Origin: Saprospiraceae bacterium
Lineage (GTDB): Bacteria; Bacteroidota; Bacteroidia; Chitinophagales; Saprospiraceae
Length of the DNA stretch: 64,000 nt
Assembly (NCBI GenBank): GCA_041392805.1
Contig: JAWKLJ010000002.1
Location: forward strand, 2,123,001 to 2,187,000
Reading direction: 5' to 3'
Of this stretch, positions 26,842 through 36,137 are shown in pieces (positions within the stretch are counted from its first letter, which is position 1; each line of letters starts with the position of its first letter). The translations under genes and the position numbers were made by a program. The notes under the pieces were generated by a model, which saw nothing but the letters and a program-made list of their open reading frames with translations, did no database searches and was not told the origin of the DNA.

Positions 26842-28005
26842 ATGAACACAAATCCACCCATTCAGGTCCGATCCCGCCATATAGAAGGCGCTGAAATAGC
26901 CTGGTTTGCCCCTATTTGCAACGGGGATGATGAACTATTGGGCACCCATGATTTTCGCTATAAGAGCAATTGGCGGAATACATCCAACATCTTGCAAACT
27001 GCCGACCAACTGGGGTATCGCAACATCCTGTGCCCCTCCTCTTACCAAGTTGGGCAAGACACCCTGACTTTTGCCGCCGCGGTGGCTCCATTGACCCAAC
27101 AGATCAATCTCCTGGCGGCCATTCGCTGCGGCGAGGTACATCCCCCCATGCTGGCCCGCGCCATTGCCACCCTTGACCATATCCTCAAAGGCAGATTGAC
27201 CATCAATATTATCTCCTCTGATCTACCTGGCACTATTTTAGGCTCGACCGAAAGGTACCAGCGCTCAAGAGAAGTCATTGAAATATTGAAACAAGCCTGG
27301 ACCCAAGACCATATCGATTTTAAAGGAGCATACTATAATATCCAATTGGGAACAGAACCCGTCAAGCCCTATCAACAAAATGGCGGACCCTTGCTATACT
27401 TTGGGGGCTATTCTCCGGCCGGCGTAGATTTGTGTGCGGAGCACTGTGATGTCTATTTGATGTGGCCAGAGACGGAGGCCCGCATAGGAGAATTGATGAG
27501 CCATATGAGTCAGAAAGCAGCCAGCTATGGACGTACCGTTGATTTTGGTTTGCGCGTGCATGTCATCGTCCGGGAGACAGAAGCCGCTGCTCGCGCCTAT
27601 GCGCAAAGGCTGATGTCAAAGATTGATGATGAAGCAGGAAAAGCTATTCGAGAAAGGGCATTAGATGCACAATCTTATGGCGTAGCCAGGCAAAGTGAAA
27701 TGCGAGAAATGGCAGATGAAGAAGGATATGCTGAACCTTTCCTTTGGACGGGCATTGGACGGGCGCGGTCCGGCTGCGGTGCCGCAATTGTCGGGAATCC
27801 TGATCAGGTGTTGGCAAAAATCAAGCGATATATGGAGATGGGGATTCGGGCTTTTATTTTTTCAGGTTATCCACATTTGGACGAATGTAAACTTTTTGCT
27901 AATTATGTCTTACCTCAATTGAAAACCATATCGATGCCGGTGGTGCAGGGGCGCATTCCTGAGAAGGAACCCTTGACACCCTTGGCAGCTGGCATAAGAA
28001 GGTAG
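26842..28005 (+). CDS. LLM-class flavin-dependent monooxygenase, alkanesulfonate type
   Basis: A 387-residue TIM-barrel flavin monooxygenase of the luciferase-like class, closest in motif content to alkanesulfonate monooxygenase SsuD: EIAWFAPICNGDDELLGTHD at the start, ILCPSSYQVGQDTLTFAAAV, LDHILKGRLTINIISSDLPG, YLMWPETEARI and GNPDQVLAKIKRYMEMGI. SsuD enzymes use reduced FMN and oxygen to cleave the C-S bond of sulfonates to aldehyde and sulfite. The neighbouring TauE/SafE exporter supports a sulfonate substrate. No flavin reductase or sulfonate ABC transporter is adjacent. Confidence 0.85.
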   Translation: MNTNPPIQVRSRHIEGAEIAWFAPICNGDDELLGTHDFRYKSNWRNTSNILQTADQLGYRNILCPSSYQVGQDTLTFAAAVAPLTQQINLLAAIRCGEVHPPMLARAIATLDHILKGRLTINIISSDLPGTILGSTERYQRSREVIEILKQAWTQDHIDFKGAYYNIQLGTEPVKPYQQNGGPLLYFGGYSPAGVDLCAEHCDVYLMWPETEARIGELMSHMSQKAASYGRTVDFGLRVHVIVRETEAAARAYAQRLMSKIDDEAGKAIRERALDAQSYGVARQSEMREMADEEGYAEPFLWTGIGRARSGCGAAIVGNPDQVLAKIKRYMEMGIRAFIFSGYPHLDECKLFANYVLPQLKTISMPVVQGRIPEKEPLTPLAAGIRR

Positions 28006-28038
28006 TGTCTAATACTAATGCCCTAAAATAGATACCTT

Positions 28039-29586
28039 TTGATCGACCTAATCATAGTTTGTGGTTATTTTATCCTCATTTTCGTAACAGCTATTTCGGG
28101 TAGAACAGGTAAGGATGTGACGATAGAGGAGTATTTCCTGAGTTCCCGCAACTTGCGATGGCCTTCTATTGCCCTATCTTCTATTGCGACGAATATCAGC
28201 GGTTACCAGTTTTTGGGCATGATGGGCTCGGCTTACCTGTATGGCTTGGCCCAGGCCAGTTTGGAAATTAATGCGGTGGAAGGCATTTTATTGGCTGCTT
28301 TTATTTTCGTCCCTTTATACCTCAAGGAAAAGGTTATTACGATCACGCAATTTATAAAGAAGCGTTTGGGGAAAACGATTGCCTTGTTTTACTCCCTGGC
28401 CAACCTGGCTATTTTTTCTACCATTACCCTTGGTGCTGCGCTCTTTTGGGGAGCCTATGCTGCTGATTTGGTTTTTGCGGATTATTTGGTAGTGATCCAT
28501 GAAGATCGGATTATCCGGATTGCGATTTTGATTCTTGGCCTGGGTACTTTTTCAGCTATCTATACTTATTTTGGTGGCCTGGCAGCAGTCGTAAAAACGG
28601 ATATGATCCAATTTGCCATCCTATTATTCGGAGGCTTAGTGGTGTTATTTGTGGCTATTCATCACCTTGGCGGATGGAAGCAATTATATGTGAAAACACC
28701 GGAAATGATGCACCTTCATTTGCCAGCCGATCACGAGACCCTTCCATGGATTCATATCTTCGGCTTATTTTTAACCAATATCAATTATTGGTGTGGAAAT
28801 CAAACGATTGTGCAGCGGTCATTGGCGGCCAAGAGTCTAAGAGAAGCACAAATCGGTCTGATGGCAGGGGGTGTCATGAAATACATAATGGCCGTGATAA
28901 TTGTTGTCCCTGGGATTGCCCTGGTTGGTATCCTTGGCTCAAAGGGGTTGACTGAGCCAGACATGGCCTTTCCTTACCTGGTGTCTACCTATTTACCTGT
29001 TGGCTTAAAAGGCGTAATTCTTTGCGCGCTGTTTGCCTCGCTCATGAGCACCGTGGATTCTACTTTCAATTCATTGGCTACCTTGTGGTCCATAGATATT
29101 TACAAGGAATACATCAACAAAACGGCGACCGATGCCCAGGTGGTCGGTGCGGGTAAAAAAACCATTTTGGTTACGCTTTTTACAGGGGTATTGATGGGCC
29201 TTATCCTTTTATATCTTAAATTTGAAAACCCGCAAGCCGCTTTTACCCATACCTTAAATGAGCTTCGATATTACATCAATTGTGGAATTGTGGTGTTGAT
29301 TTGCACTGCTGCTTTTTTAGTGGCACCTAAGCACAAATGGACCCTAGCTGCTTTTTTAGCTACCATTCCTTTGCATTTGATCATTATCTGGTTGTTTCCG
29401 GATATGAATTATTTTGTGCGGGCAGCCTGGGTGATTGTTTTGGCTTTTTCAATCGTGATAGCAAGTTCTGCCAGTGCGGGCTGGAAACCCTGGAATGAGC
29501 TCATACAAGCCGATTCCAGGGAACTCCGCCAAATTGGGCTGGGTTTATTGGGTTCATTGATTTTATTGCATCTTATTTTTCATTAG
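28039..29586 (+). CDS. Sodium:solute symporter (SSS family)
   Basis: A 515-residue transporter with 13-14 hydrophobic segments. Family signatures are EEYFLSSRNLRWPSIALSSI near the N-terminus, YTYFGGLAAVVKTDMIQ in the middle, and LFASLMSTVDSTFNSLATLW. The only in-frame start seen is the TTG at 28039, 34 bases after the monooxygenase stop, so it probably belongs to the same transcript. Members bring in sugars, organic acids, amino acids or similar with sodium. The substrate could be a sulfonate by context, but this is not shown. The 3' end overlaps the convergent gene by 14 bases. Confidence 0.9.
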   Translation: MIDLIIVCGYFILIFVTAISGRTGKDVTIEEYFLSSRNLRWPSIALSSIATNISGYQFLGMMGSAYLYGLAQASLEINAVEGILLAAFIFVPLYLKEKVITITQFIKKRLGKTIALFYSLANLAIFSTITLGAALFWGAYAADLVFADYLVVIHEDRIIRIAILILGLGTFSAIYTYFGGLAAVVKTDMIQFAILLFGGLVVLFVAIHHLGGWKQLYVKTPEMMHLHLPADHETLPWIHIFGLFLTNINYWCGNQTIVQRSLAAKSLREAQIGLMAGGVMKYIMAVIIVVPGIALVGILGSKGLTEPDMAFPYLVSTYLPVGLKGVILCALFASLMSTVDSTFNSLATLWSIDIYKEYINKTATDAQVVGAGKKTILVTLFTGVLMGLILLYLKFENPQAAFTHTLNELRYYINCGIVVLICTAAFLVAPKHKWTLAAFLATIPLHLIIIWLFPDMNYFVRAAWVIVLAFSIVIASSASAGWKPWNELIQADSRELRQIGLGLLGSLILLHLIFH

Positions 29587-30085
29587 GCCGCTCAGACGGA
29601 TCCGCTATCAAAGCTTCTTTTGGTGCCTGAATAGGCGGAATATCGCACAACATGCGTTCCGTGATCGCCATATCTGAGAGGACCAACCAGCTAAACAGTT
29701 TCATGACGATCCACATGAAAGCGAAATAGATAAAATACCTGAGCGTGCTCGGTAACAAGGATAAGCCGGTCAAGGCTGCCACGTCGGCATCCGAGAACAA
29801 CAGCAGCAGCATATTGCCGGGGATCGCAATCCACCAAAGCATTTCAATGAAGCGGTGGTTGCGAATGTGATAATCAATGATATAACTACCTCCGATGTTG
29901 CGGATGGATCCAATAATGAGATAGGCTTCCAATTTCCAAAAATGGCGAGCTATGCGGAAATCGTAGACATCGATATCAAGCTTTCCAATGCTGGCCCCTA
30001 CTTTTCGAAGGTGCTCAGCCAAGACTTCTCGACCACCCATGATGGTAAACTGTCCTTTGCGTTGAGGAATAATTGAAGTAAACAT
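29573..30085 (-). CDS. Hypothetical membrane protein
   Basis: A 170-residue protein with two or three membrane segments (IEMLWWIAIPGNMLLLLF, LRYFIYFAFMWIVMKLFSWL) in its second half. The N-terminal third is polar and could lie in the cytoplasm. No family was recognised. It converges with and overlaps the symporter gene by 14 bases. Confidence 0.6.
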   Translation of the reverse strand: MFTSIIPQRKGQFTIMGGREVLAEHLRKVGASIGKLDIDVYDFRIARHFWKLEAYLIIGSIRNIGGSYIIDYHIRNHRFIEMLWWIAIPGNMLLLLFSDADVAALTGLSLLPSTLRYFIYFAFMWIVMKLFSWLVLSDMAITERMLCDIPPIQAPKEALIADPSERPNEK

Positions 30086-30199
30086 GTTTTTGGCGATTTA
30101 GGGGTATACTCATCTTTATATTTCTATTCTTATTAATGCACAAAACCTTATAAACGATACAGGTTAGCTTGGTTTTTTCGATGAATGCTTGTTCTTCTT

Positions 30200-30778
30200 C
30201 TATAAATACCCAGGAATTTCAGGAATGGTTCCATACATTTTGCCCTGTCCTGTCATTTTGATGAGGTAATTAAGTCTTTTTTGTGCTTCTTCTTTCCGCA
30301 GCTGGCCGGTTTCCAGTATCCAGCCTATTTTCAAGCGTTTATACATATGTGGGAATTCGATAAAGATGGGCCAAACGCCATTGGCTTTCAATTGTTCTGT
30401 TATCCATTCGGGAATGAGGAGGGGATCATCCGGTGAGCCAATTTGGTCCTGGATGGGGGGCAATCCTGCGGGTGTCATCAGCCCTAATCTTTGCAATTTC
30501 CAAACCCTCTGTCGATTGAGTTCCGATAGAAAAGTCTTCTTTTTGCGACGTGGGGTGATGCGTTGTACATTGCTTTCGTCATCGTATTTTTTCACCACGC
30601 CGTCAATCCAACCAAAACAGAGACATTCTTCCACCAGTTCGTCATAAGTGATGCAGGGTTTTTCCGTCGCTTTTTTAAAGCGGCGGAGCCATATTTCTGT
30701 TTTGCTTTGATGATGGGTTTGCAGCCAGGCGCGCCATTCGGCGCGTTGTTCTGGATAAAACACTTCGGTAATTTCCAT
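30200..30778 (-). CDS. YdeI/OmpD-associated family protein
   Basis: A 192-residue soluble protein of the YdeI-like family, recognised by WRAWLQTHHQSKTEIWLRRF at the N-terminus, the conserved YDELVEECLCFGWIDGVVKK, and RRKKKTFLSELNRQRVWKL. The molecular role is poorly known; some members are reported to affect bacteriocin or peptide resistance. It forms a probable pair with the small gene ending 7 bases upstream. Confidence 0.8.
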   Translation of the reverse strand: MEITEVFYPEQRAEWRAWLQTHHQSKTEIWLRRFKKATEKPCITYDELVEECLCFGWIDGVVKKYDDESNVQRITPRRKKKTFLSELNRQRVWKLQRLGLMTPAGLPPIQDQIGSPDDPLLIPEWITEQLKANGVWPIFIEFPHMYKRLKIGWILETGQLRKEEAQKRLNYLIKMTGQGKMYGTIPEIPGYL

Positions 30779-30785
30779 GGAGTTT

Positions 30786-31085
30786 TTAAGTACTTATAAA
30801 AAAGAACTTGAATAATTCATAGGCAAATATACTACTTATCCCCGAGGCTATCAAAATGGCAATTCTGTTAAGCCATAGTTGTTGTTTCAGCTTGAATTGT
30901 ATGGCCGCTTTATTTACTTTTTTTTGGTAACTATTGACTTGCTTAAGGGCAAAAGCGGTCCTTTTTTTAGGGTTTTGGCGAATTAGTGTTTTATTTCGGA
31001 GAAGATAATTGCCATTCTGGTATTGCATGTTTCGATTGGCTTGATTCATTTTCATCATCGGAGGGGCAAATGCTGGCATTTTCAT
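30786..31085 (-). CDS. Small protein with C-terminal membrane anchor
   Basis: A 99-residue protein with a Met/Asn-rich start (MKMPAFAPPMMKMNQANRNM), a basic middle and one hydrophobic helix near the end (IAILIASGISSIFAYELFKF). No family was recognised. It is read in the same direction as the YdeI-like gene just downstream. Confidence 0.5.
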   Translation of the reverse strand: MKMPAFAPPMMKMNQANRNMQYQNGNYLLRNKTLIRQNPKKRTAFALKQVNSYQKKVNKAAIQFKLKQQLWLNRIAILIASGISSIFAYELFKFFFIST

Positions 31086-31263
31086 GTGGAGGTGATTTTG
31101 GGTTAAAAAAGACTTCCTGATTACTTTTAAGATAAGATTTACCCGATGAAAAGGCTAGTTTTTTCGGCAGGTTTAAATAAATATACGACGAGGATGGATG
31201 AGTGGTGTGTTCCTTTGGGAACGCTGACCTCTATTTATGCCCACTCTCAGTTATTTATAACAT

Positions 31264-31654
31264 AACGTCAGGTTTGCGTACTTGTGGTCTTTTATAGGCT
31301 TGGTTGACAGGGTTTTACTAGGATACTTGGCAACAACATTTGCTTTTCCACCTTTTCGCGGGAAAAGGTGGAGCCAAAACCGCCGCCTGACGCATCTTCA
31401 GCCTTCGGACGACGGAGTCTCCTTAGATTGTCCTTCGGCAGACGAAGTCGGCTAAAACAGTCTTCCACTACGTTGCACAAAAAGAAACTCGCCATTGGGT
31501 TTAGGTGACTACTCAAATATTGTTGATTGTCAATTATTTATAGCTGATTCTGGTTGCTTCGAAGCTCAAACAGTTTTTTGTGCGGGCTCTTCGTTTCAGA
31601 CTGTTTTTTAACGCCGAATCTGCTAATGACGGACTCCTTCATCGCAAACCTCAC
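31264..31654 (+). mobile_element. MITE-like structured element, copy 2
   Basis: About 391 bp related to 6147-6490 (reverse orientation) and 42766-43236. The left end is AACGTCAGGTTTGCG; the right end CGCAAACCTCAC is a degenerate form of the other inverted end. The internal hairpin CCACCTTTTC-GCGG-GAAAAGGTGG is at 31348-31371. About two palindromic CTTCGG...CGAAG units lie at 31401-31452. No target duplication is visible, and the IS110-type element begins only a few bases after the right end. The frame that reads MASFFLCNVVEDCFSR is shared by all copies but is not believed to be a gene. Confidence 0.65.
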
Positions 31655-31745
31655 CTAAAACAAGGAAACTTGGCGCGGCGCACAAGCAGACTGCTAAAGC
31701 CAGCACGGACTTTACCCCAAATTATCCCAGCGATGTAAAAAAGCT

Positions 31746-33089
31746 TCAGGCGAAGGCTAATTCGTGCTCTTGGACCTGTAAGCTTTGAATAGTTCTTTGA
31801 ATTTGCCTAATTTTTTGAGTACGTACCTTTTCTTGGTATTCTTCCAATTGTTGTGGACGATAAGCCTCCCCTTTTACGAGCATGTTGTAAACAATGATGG
31901 CTATCTTTCTAGCCGTTGCCGTAATGGCGGTTCCTTTCCCATGCCTGGCCGCCATTCTTCGATAGAAATGAGCTAGGACACAGTCCTTCTTTCGGCAAAC
32001 GCCGATAGCGGCCTGTTTAAATGCTTTTCTTAATCGAGACTTATTTTTCCGGGTTGCCGAAGAGATCACCTTGCCTCCGGTTACTTTTTTATTGGGACAA
32101 AGGCAGAGCCAGGCTACAAAGTGTTTATCCGTTGGGAATTGGGATAGATTCAGGCCTACTTCTGAGAGCAGGGTCAAAATCAGGCTTAAGCCAACCCCGT
32201 CAATTTGTAATAGATCTACGCCATCACTTAATTGATAGGCGTAGGCGGCTAGCTCGAAACTCGGATCATTTTTACCCCGGCTCTTTTTTTTTTGATCATA
32301 CACCAATTCAGCTTGACCAGTGGCTTGCACCCGATTTTGTAAGACCTCATCTATTTTTTGATCACACTGCTCTAACTGCTTTTGGTAATAATGATACATT
32401 TCCCAATGTTGCTGTAACTCAAATAAGTGATCGGCACGCCAAAAGCCGCTTAAGGCCTTGGCAAGGGTGGCTTTATCGGCTTTAACCCGGTGATCGGCCA
32501 GTTCGGCCAATTTTTCTCCATCTCGCTCCCCGTTCAGGATGGCCTCAATGATGGCCCTGCCACTCTTACCGCTAATGTCGGATAAAACAATCGGTAATTG
32601 GATATTCATTAAGGTCATACATTTCTGCATCCTGTTGACACATTGAGCTGCCCCTTCAATAAGTCGACTACGGTGGCGAACATAGGTACGTAACTCTTCG
32701 GTAAATGAATCGGGTTGAAAACTGGCCGGCAATAAACCTACGCTGTGCATCTTCCATATCCACTGGCTATCAGACAAGTCGGAAGGCTTCCTGCCCTGGA
32801 TGTTCTTGGTAAACGAGGCATTGACCAAATACACTTCCATCTCATAGGACTGAAGCATGACAAATAACTGTTTCCAATAAAATCCGGTGCTTTCCATCGC
32901 TACCGTTTTTACCCCCATTGTACTGAGCCATTGGCATAAGCAATGAAGATCCTCTGTAAATACTCCAAAACGCTTACTTTGGCCTTCTTCTTGACCTACG
33001 CTTACCCAATGAAAACGGCTCCCTACATCTATACCCGCTGCATTGGGGTGGACAATAGAAAACTTGGCACTGGCTTTTTCCTTGACCAT
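31746..33089 (-). CDS. IS110-family DEDD transposase
   Basis: A 447-residue recombinase with an N-terminal RuvC-like domain and a C-terminal Tnp_20 domain. The acidic residues are Asp21 (AAGIDVGSRFHWVSV), Glu66 (VAMESTGFYWK) and Asp104/Asp107 (GRKPSDLSDSQW). The C-terminal domain has LLQIDGVGLSLILTLLSEVG, whose serine is the expected nucleophile position, followed by ATRKNKSRLRKAFKQAA. The frame is intact, so the element may be active. Enzymes of this family use a bridge RNA encoded in the non-coding end. Confidence 0.92.
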   Translation of the reverse strand: MVKEKASAKFSIVHPNAAGIDVGSRFHWVSVGQEEGQSKRFGVFTEDLHCLCQWLSTMGVKTVAMESTGFYWKQLFVMLQSYEMEVYLVNASFTKNIQGRKPSDLSDSQWIWKMHSVGLLPASFQPDSFTEELRTYVRHRSRLIEGAAQCVNRMQKCMTLMNIQLPIVLSDISGKSGRAIIEAILNGERDGEKLAELADHRVKADKATLAKALSGFWRADHLFELQQHWEMYHYYQKQLEQCDQKIDEVLQNRVQATGQAELVYDQKKKSRGKNDPSFELAAYAYQLSDGVDLLQIDGVGLSLILTLLSEVGLNLSQFPTDKHFVAWLCLCPNKKVTGGKVISSATRKNKSRLRKAFKQAAIGVCRKKDCVLAHFYRRMAARHGKGTAITATARKIAIIVYNMLVKGEAYRPQQLEEYQEKVRTQKIRQIQRTIQSLQVQEHELAFA

Positions 33090-33304
33090 TTTCTACCTAG
33101 TTTATCCGAAACACATTCGATCAAGTCGGATTTAAGGATTTTTAATCTCACCTTCGGGATAGCAGGGCGCAGCACGCTTCACCATTTTGCATCTTTGCAA
33201 GATCCAACTCGGATTAGACTCACGTTGGGGTTGCTTAACTCCATTTTTGAGGGCAATCTCTCATCGAACGTATTCCGGCATGATTAAGTAATATCCCTAA
33301 GGTA
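33090..33304 (-). ncRNA. Candidate bridge RNA region of the IS110-type element
   Basis: This roughly 215-base stretch lies 5' of the transposase and inside the inverted ends. It has no coding frame and several short self-complementary stretches. IS110-group elements are known to make a structured bridge RNA from this position, with loops that match target and donor DNA. The position supports the call; the loops were not resolved by eye. Confidence 0.35.
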
Positions 33305-33444
33305 GCGCCAAGTTGCCTGTTTTTCTAGCATCTTTGCAAAAATGTTTTAGGGAGGACTCACGTTAACATAGTATACTAAACCTCCACACATAAAGTCTAT
33401 AGAAAAATGATTATTTTCAGGACCAGAACTTTAAACGATGTTTT

Positions 33445-35052
33445 ATGAAAAACCAGCGAATCTTTTTAGGTATAAGCATTTCTATTTTCTGTCTGCTTAG
33501 TATATTTTCATTACCTGCTCAATCCATCAGTTGGCCAGATGGGAACAAGGCAGCATTGAGCCTGAGTTTTGATGATGCGAGGCTTTCCAATGTGGATGTT
33601 GGAACAGCCTTTTTCAATAAACATGGAGCCAAGGTTACTTTTTATGTCGTGCCAGCCAGTATGAAGCCTCGGCTAGCCGCCTGGCAACAAGCCGTCAAGG
33701 ACGGCCATGAAATCGGCAACCACACTCTGGTTCATCCCTGTTCCGGCAACTTTGAATGGTCGCGGGATAAAGCGCTAGAAGGCTACAACCTTCCCGCCAT
33801 GCGCCAGGAACTTTTAAGTGCCAATCAGCAGATCAAGGACATGTTGGGGGTTGAACCCGTTTCCTTTGCCTATTCCTGCGGACAAACCTATGTAGGACGC
33901 GGAAGAGAAACGCAGAGTTATGTCCCTTTGGTAGCGGAATTGTTCGAATCAGGCCGCGGGTGGCTGGACGAAGCCAGCAATGATCCCCTTTTTGCGGACC
34001 TAGCTCAATTGCAAGGGATAGAAATGGATGGGAAAGACTTCGAAACGGCCATTAAGCCTATTTTGGAAGCGGCTAAGGAGGCAGGAAATTGGGTCGTATT
34101 GGCAGGACACGAAATAGGGACAGGAGGAAACCAAACGACTTTGGTTGCTATGCTCGAACAATTAATGGCCTATGTGCAGCAGGAGGGGAGTGGCATCTGG
34201 ATGGCTCCGGTGGGCACTGTGGCGGCCTATGTGAAAGAAAAACGAGCAGAAGTTGCGCAGCAACTCGCTGCAAATTTGACCTTCAGTGCTACCTTTGACA
34301 AAGGGTTTGAGGCCGATCTGGCGATGGGGGATAAGCATATTTTCACAGCAGATGATTACGATTTAAAAACGGACGCCAAGATGGGGATGTCTAAGCCCGA
34401 CGTAATGATTGCCCAGGGCCAGGGCCGTTTTGGCGATGCCTTAGCCTTCAAAAAGAAGAATGACGCTGCGCTTTTCTTCCAGTCGAAGGGCAATGTCAAC
34501 TACCAAAAAGAAAACTGGAGTGGCACCATCTCGCTTTGGTTGAGCCTGGACCCAGAACAAGACCTGGCACCCGGTTATTGTGATCCCATTCAGCTCACGG
34601 ATGTTGCTTATAATGACGCTGCGCTTTGGGTTGACTTCTCCGATAAAAACCCCAGGTCTTTTCGCATGGGGGTTTACGGTGATTTAAAGGTGTGGAACCC
34701 AAAGGATATTGCGCCAGATGAAAATCCCGCCTTTCAAGAGCGGCTGCTGCCCGCTTCGGATCGGCCCTTCGGAAAAGGGATCTGGACCCATGTGGTGATT
34801 AGTTTCAAGGACCTGAATAGTGCCGATGGAACAGCAACTTTTTACATAAATGGCAAAAAACAAGGTAGTAGGTCCATTCCAGAACCTTTTAGTTGGGAAT
34901 TGGAAAAGGCCAACATCTTTCTTGGATTAAATTATGTAGGTTTGATGGATGAAATAGCTGTTTTCAAGGAAGCTTTAAGCGAAAGGGAAGTGAAGCTGTT
35001 GTACCACCTGCCAGAGGGGCTTGGTACCTTGCTACAGACCTTGAAAAAATAG
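33445..35052 (+). CDS. Polysaccharide deacetylase with C-terminal LamG-like domain
   Basis: A 535-residue secreted protein with a signal peptide cut near PAQS. The N-terminal half is a NodB-type carbohydrate esterase: metal-binding SFDD (41-44), HTLVHP with His93 and His97, and the late VLAGHEIG. The second half (from about residue 277) is a concanavalin/LamG-like domain with WSGTISLWLSL, WTHVVISFKDL, ATFYINGKKQG and YVGLMDEIAVFKEAL, the usual carbohydrate-binding jelly roll. It probably removes acetyl groups from an extracellular polysaccharide. The next gene is 42 bases on, in the same direction. Confidence 0.85.
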   Translation: MKNQRIFLGISISIFCLLSIFSLPAQSISWPDGNKAALSLSFDDARLSNVDVGTAFFNKHGAKVTFYVVPASMKPRLAAWQQAVKDGHEIGNHTLVHPCSGNFEWSRDKALEGYNLPAMRQELLSANQQIKDMLGVEPVSFAYSCGQTYVGRGRETQSYVPLVAELFESGRGWLDEASNDPLFADLAQLQGIEMDGKDFETAIKPILEAAKEAGNWVVLAGHEIGTGGNQTTLVAMLEQLMAYVQQEGSGIWMAPVGTVAAYVKEKRAEVAQQLAANLTFSATFDKGFEADLAMGDKHIFTADDYDLKTDAKMGMSKPDVMIAQGQGRFGDALAFKKKNDAALFFQSKGNVNYQKENWSGTISLWLSLDPEQDLAPGYCDPIQLTDVAYNDAALWVDFSDKNPRSFRMGVYGDLKVWNPKDIAPDENPAFQERLLPASDRPFGKGIWTHVVISFKDLNSADGTATFYINGKKQGSRSIPEPFSWELEKANIFLGLNYVGLMDEIAVFKEALSEREVKLLYHLPEGLGTLLQTLKK

Positions 35053-35094
35053 GAATAGCGGAAGGCGGAAGTTTAACCAGATCAAAATGATGCC

Positions 35095-35970
35095 ATGCAG
35101 AAAATAGATCCAATTGTCGGTCCTTTCATTAACAGGACCTTGTTGACTCATCTTTGCCTTTGTACAAGCCTGTTATTTATTTTTAGTTGTAAAAACAAAA
35201 TGGCGGAGCCTACTTCGATTGAGGTTTCAACCCACGCTTTGGAGGAAGAACAACAGGTGCTTTTTGACCTGCGGCCATTTTTAGAAAAGGATCATTCGAT
35301 AGCAGCCGTGGAGGTCAACATCCAGTTCGACCATTCCCTGAAAAAAGCACAAAAATATAAGGCTTATCCCTTTCAGGCGGTTTTCGATCACCTTGTAGGG
35401 CAGTCTTCCGCAGCCTGGTTGAAAACAGCCGATCCTGCCAAGGTCTTGGTCACCTATAATTGTGTTGATGGATACCACGCCTCTATGACCCTAGATAAAG
35501 CCTTGTCTCAGCCCAGTTATTTGGCCTTTACCGACCTCACAAGTGAAACGGAACTTTGGACCGGCAAAATGGCCGAAAAAATGCCGCCCTTTTATTTGGT
35601 ATGGGAGGATGTTCCTTACGAAGACGACAGCTTTGTTTGGCCCTACGGCTTGGCTGAACTGAGCTTAAGCCCCTATGAAGCAGCCTACCAAGCCATTTTC
35701 CCAAAGGTAAATTTAGCCGGTTTCCATTTATTTGAACATAATTGCCTGAAGTGTCATTCCCTCAATAAAATTGGCGGGGTGATGGGGCCAGAATTTAACT
35801 ATCCCAAAAACATATTGTCTTATTGGAAAGCAGAAGATATATGGGCGTTTATCAACAACCCACAGTCTTTCCGTTACAATAGCAAAATGCCGGCCATCAC
35901 CCATCTCAGTCGCACGGAATTTGATGAAATCGTAAAATACCTGCGTGAATTAGCAGAAATGGCGCGGTGA
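35095..35970 (+). CDS. c-type cytochrome lipoprotein
   Basis: A 291-residue lipoprotein (lipobox LFIFSC, Cys32). The C-terminal 90 residues are a monohaem cytochrome c with CLKCH at 217-221 and probable axial Met265 in SKMPAITHLS. The N-terminal part, with LVTYNCVDGYHASMTLDKAL, resembles the segment of sulfite-oxidase-like molybdopterin domains that reads similarly, but it is too short to be the whole domain. It probably carries electrons in the periplasm. The partner is unknown; it may act with the FAD oxidoreductase at 37104. Confidence 0.65.
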   Translation: MQKIDPIVGPFINRTLLTHLCLCTSLLFIFSCKNKMAEPTSIEVSTHALEEEQQVLFDLRPFLEKDHSIAAVEVNIQFDHSLKKAQKYKAYPFQAVFDHLVGQSSAAWLKTADPAKVLVTYNCVDGYHASMTLDKALSQPSYLAFTDLTSETELWTGKMAEKMPPFYLVWEDVPYEDDSFVWPYGLAELSLSPYEAAYQAIFPKVNLAGFHLFEHNCLKCHSLNKIGGVMGPEFNYPKNILSYWKAEDIWAFINNPQSFRYNSKMPAITHLSRTEFDEIVKYLRELAEMAR

Positions 35971-35971
35971 T

Positions 35972-36137
35972 TAGACTTTATGTATGGAGATTTTGTATAG
36001 GGAATGGATAGTTATCTTTAGGCTAGCCGAGGCGCAGGTTCGGGATGGTAGCCTAAGCTACCAAGCCCGGTTCTGTAACGAAGGATAGCCTAAAGAGAGC
36101 ATTTAGGCCCATACGAAATTTCCGTACATAAAGTCTA
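35972..36137. repeat. Long imperfect inverted repeat with GTAGCC-TAAGCTAC tip
   Basis: The 166-bp gap between convergent genes is almost entirely self-complementary. TAGACTTTATGTATGG at the left pairs with CCGTACATAAAGTCTA at the right, with one G-T type mismatch. TCTTTAGGCT pairs with AGCCTAAAGA further in, and the tip is GTAGCCTAAGCTAC (about 36050-36063). The arms differ from those of the similar element at 10404-10558. It can serve as a bidirectional terminator. Confidence 0.6.

Larger units (their letters stand above)
31661..33319 (-). mobile_element. IS110-family insertion sequence
   Basis: The element holds one transposase gene with a short 3' non-coding end (31661-31745) and a longer 5' non-coding end (33090-33319). 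CAAGGAAACTTGGCGC at 31661-31676 and GCGCCAAGTTGCCTG at 33305-33319 form imperfect inverted repeats near the ends, as in the IS1111 subgroup of IS110. No clear target duplication is seen, as is normal for this family. It sits immediately beside MITE copy 2. The exact tips are uncertain by several bases. Confidence 0.65.

Noticed and set aside
31292..31516. Open frame MASFFLCNVVEDCFSR, also seen at 6309-6518 and 42794-43075
   Set aside because: It runs along the MITE-like element and changes length with the palindromic units. It has no coding character outside the repeat.
33378..33400. ACATAAAGTCTAT shared with the end of the inverted repeat at 35972-36137
   Set aside because: Only about 13 bases match, in AT-rich DNA, and there is no paired arm nearby. 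Chance is likely.
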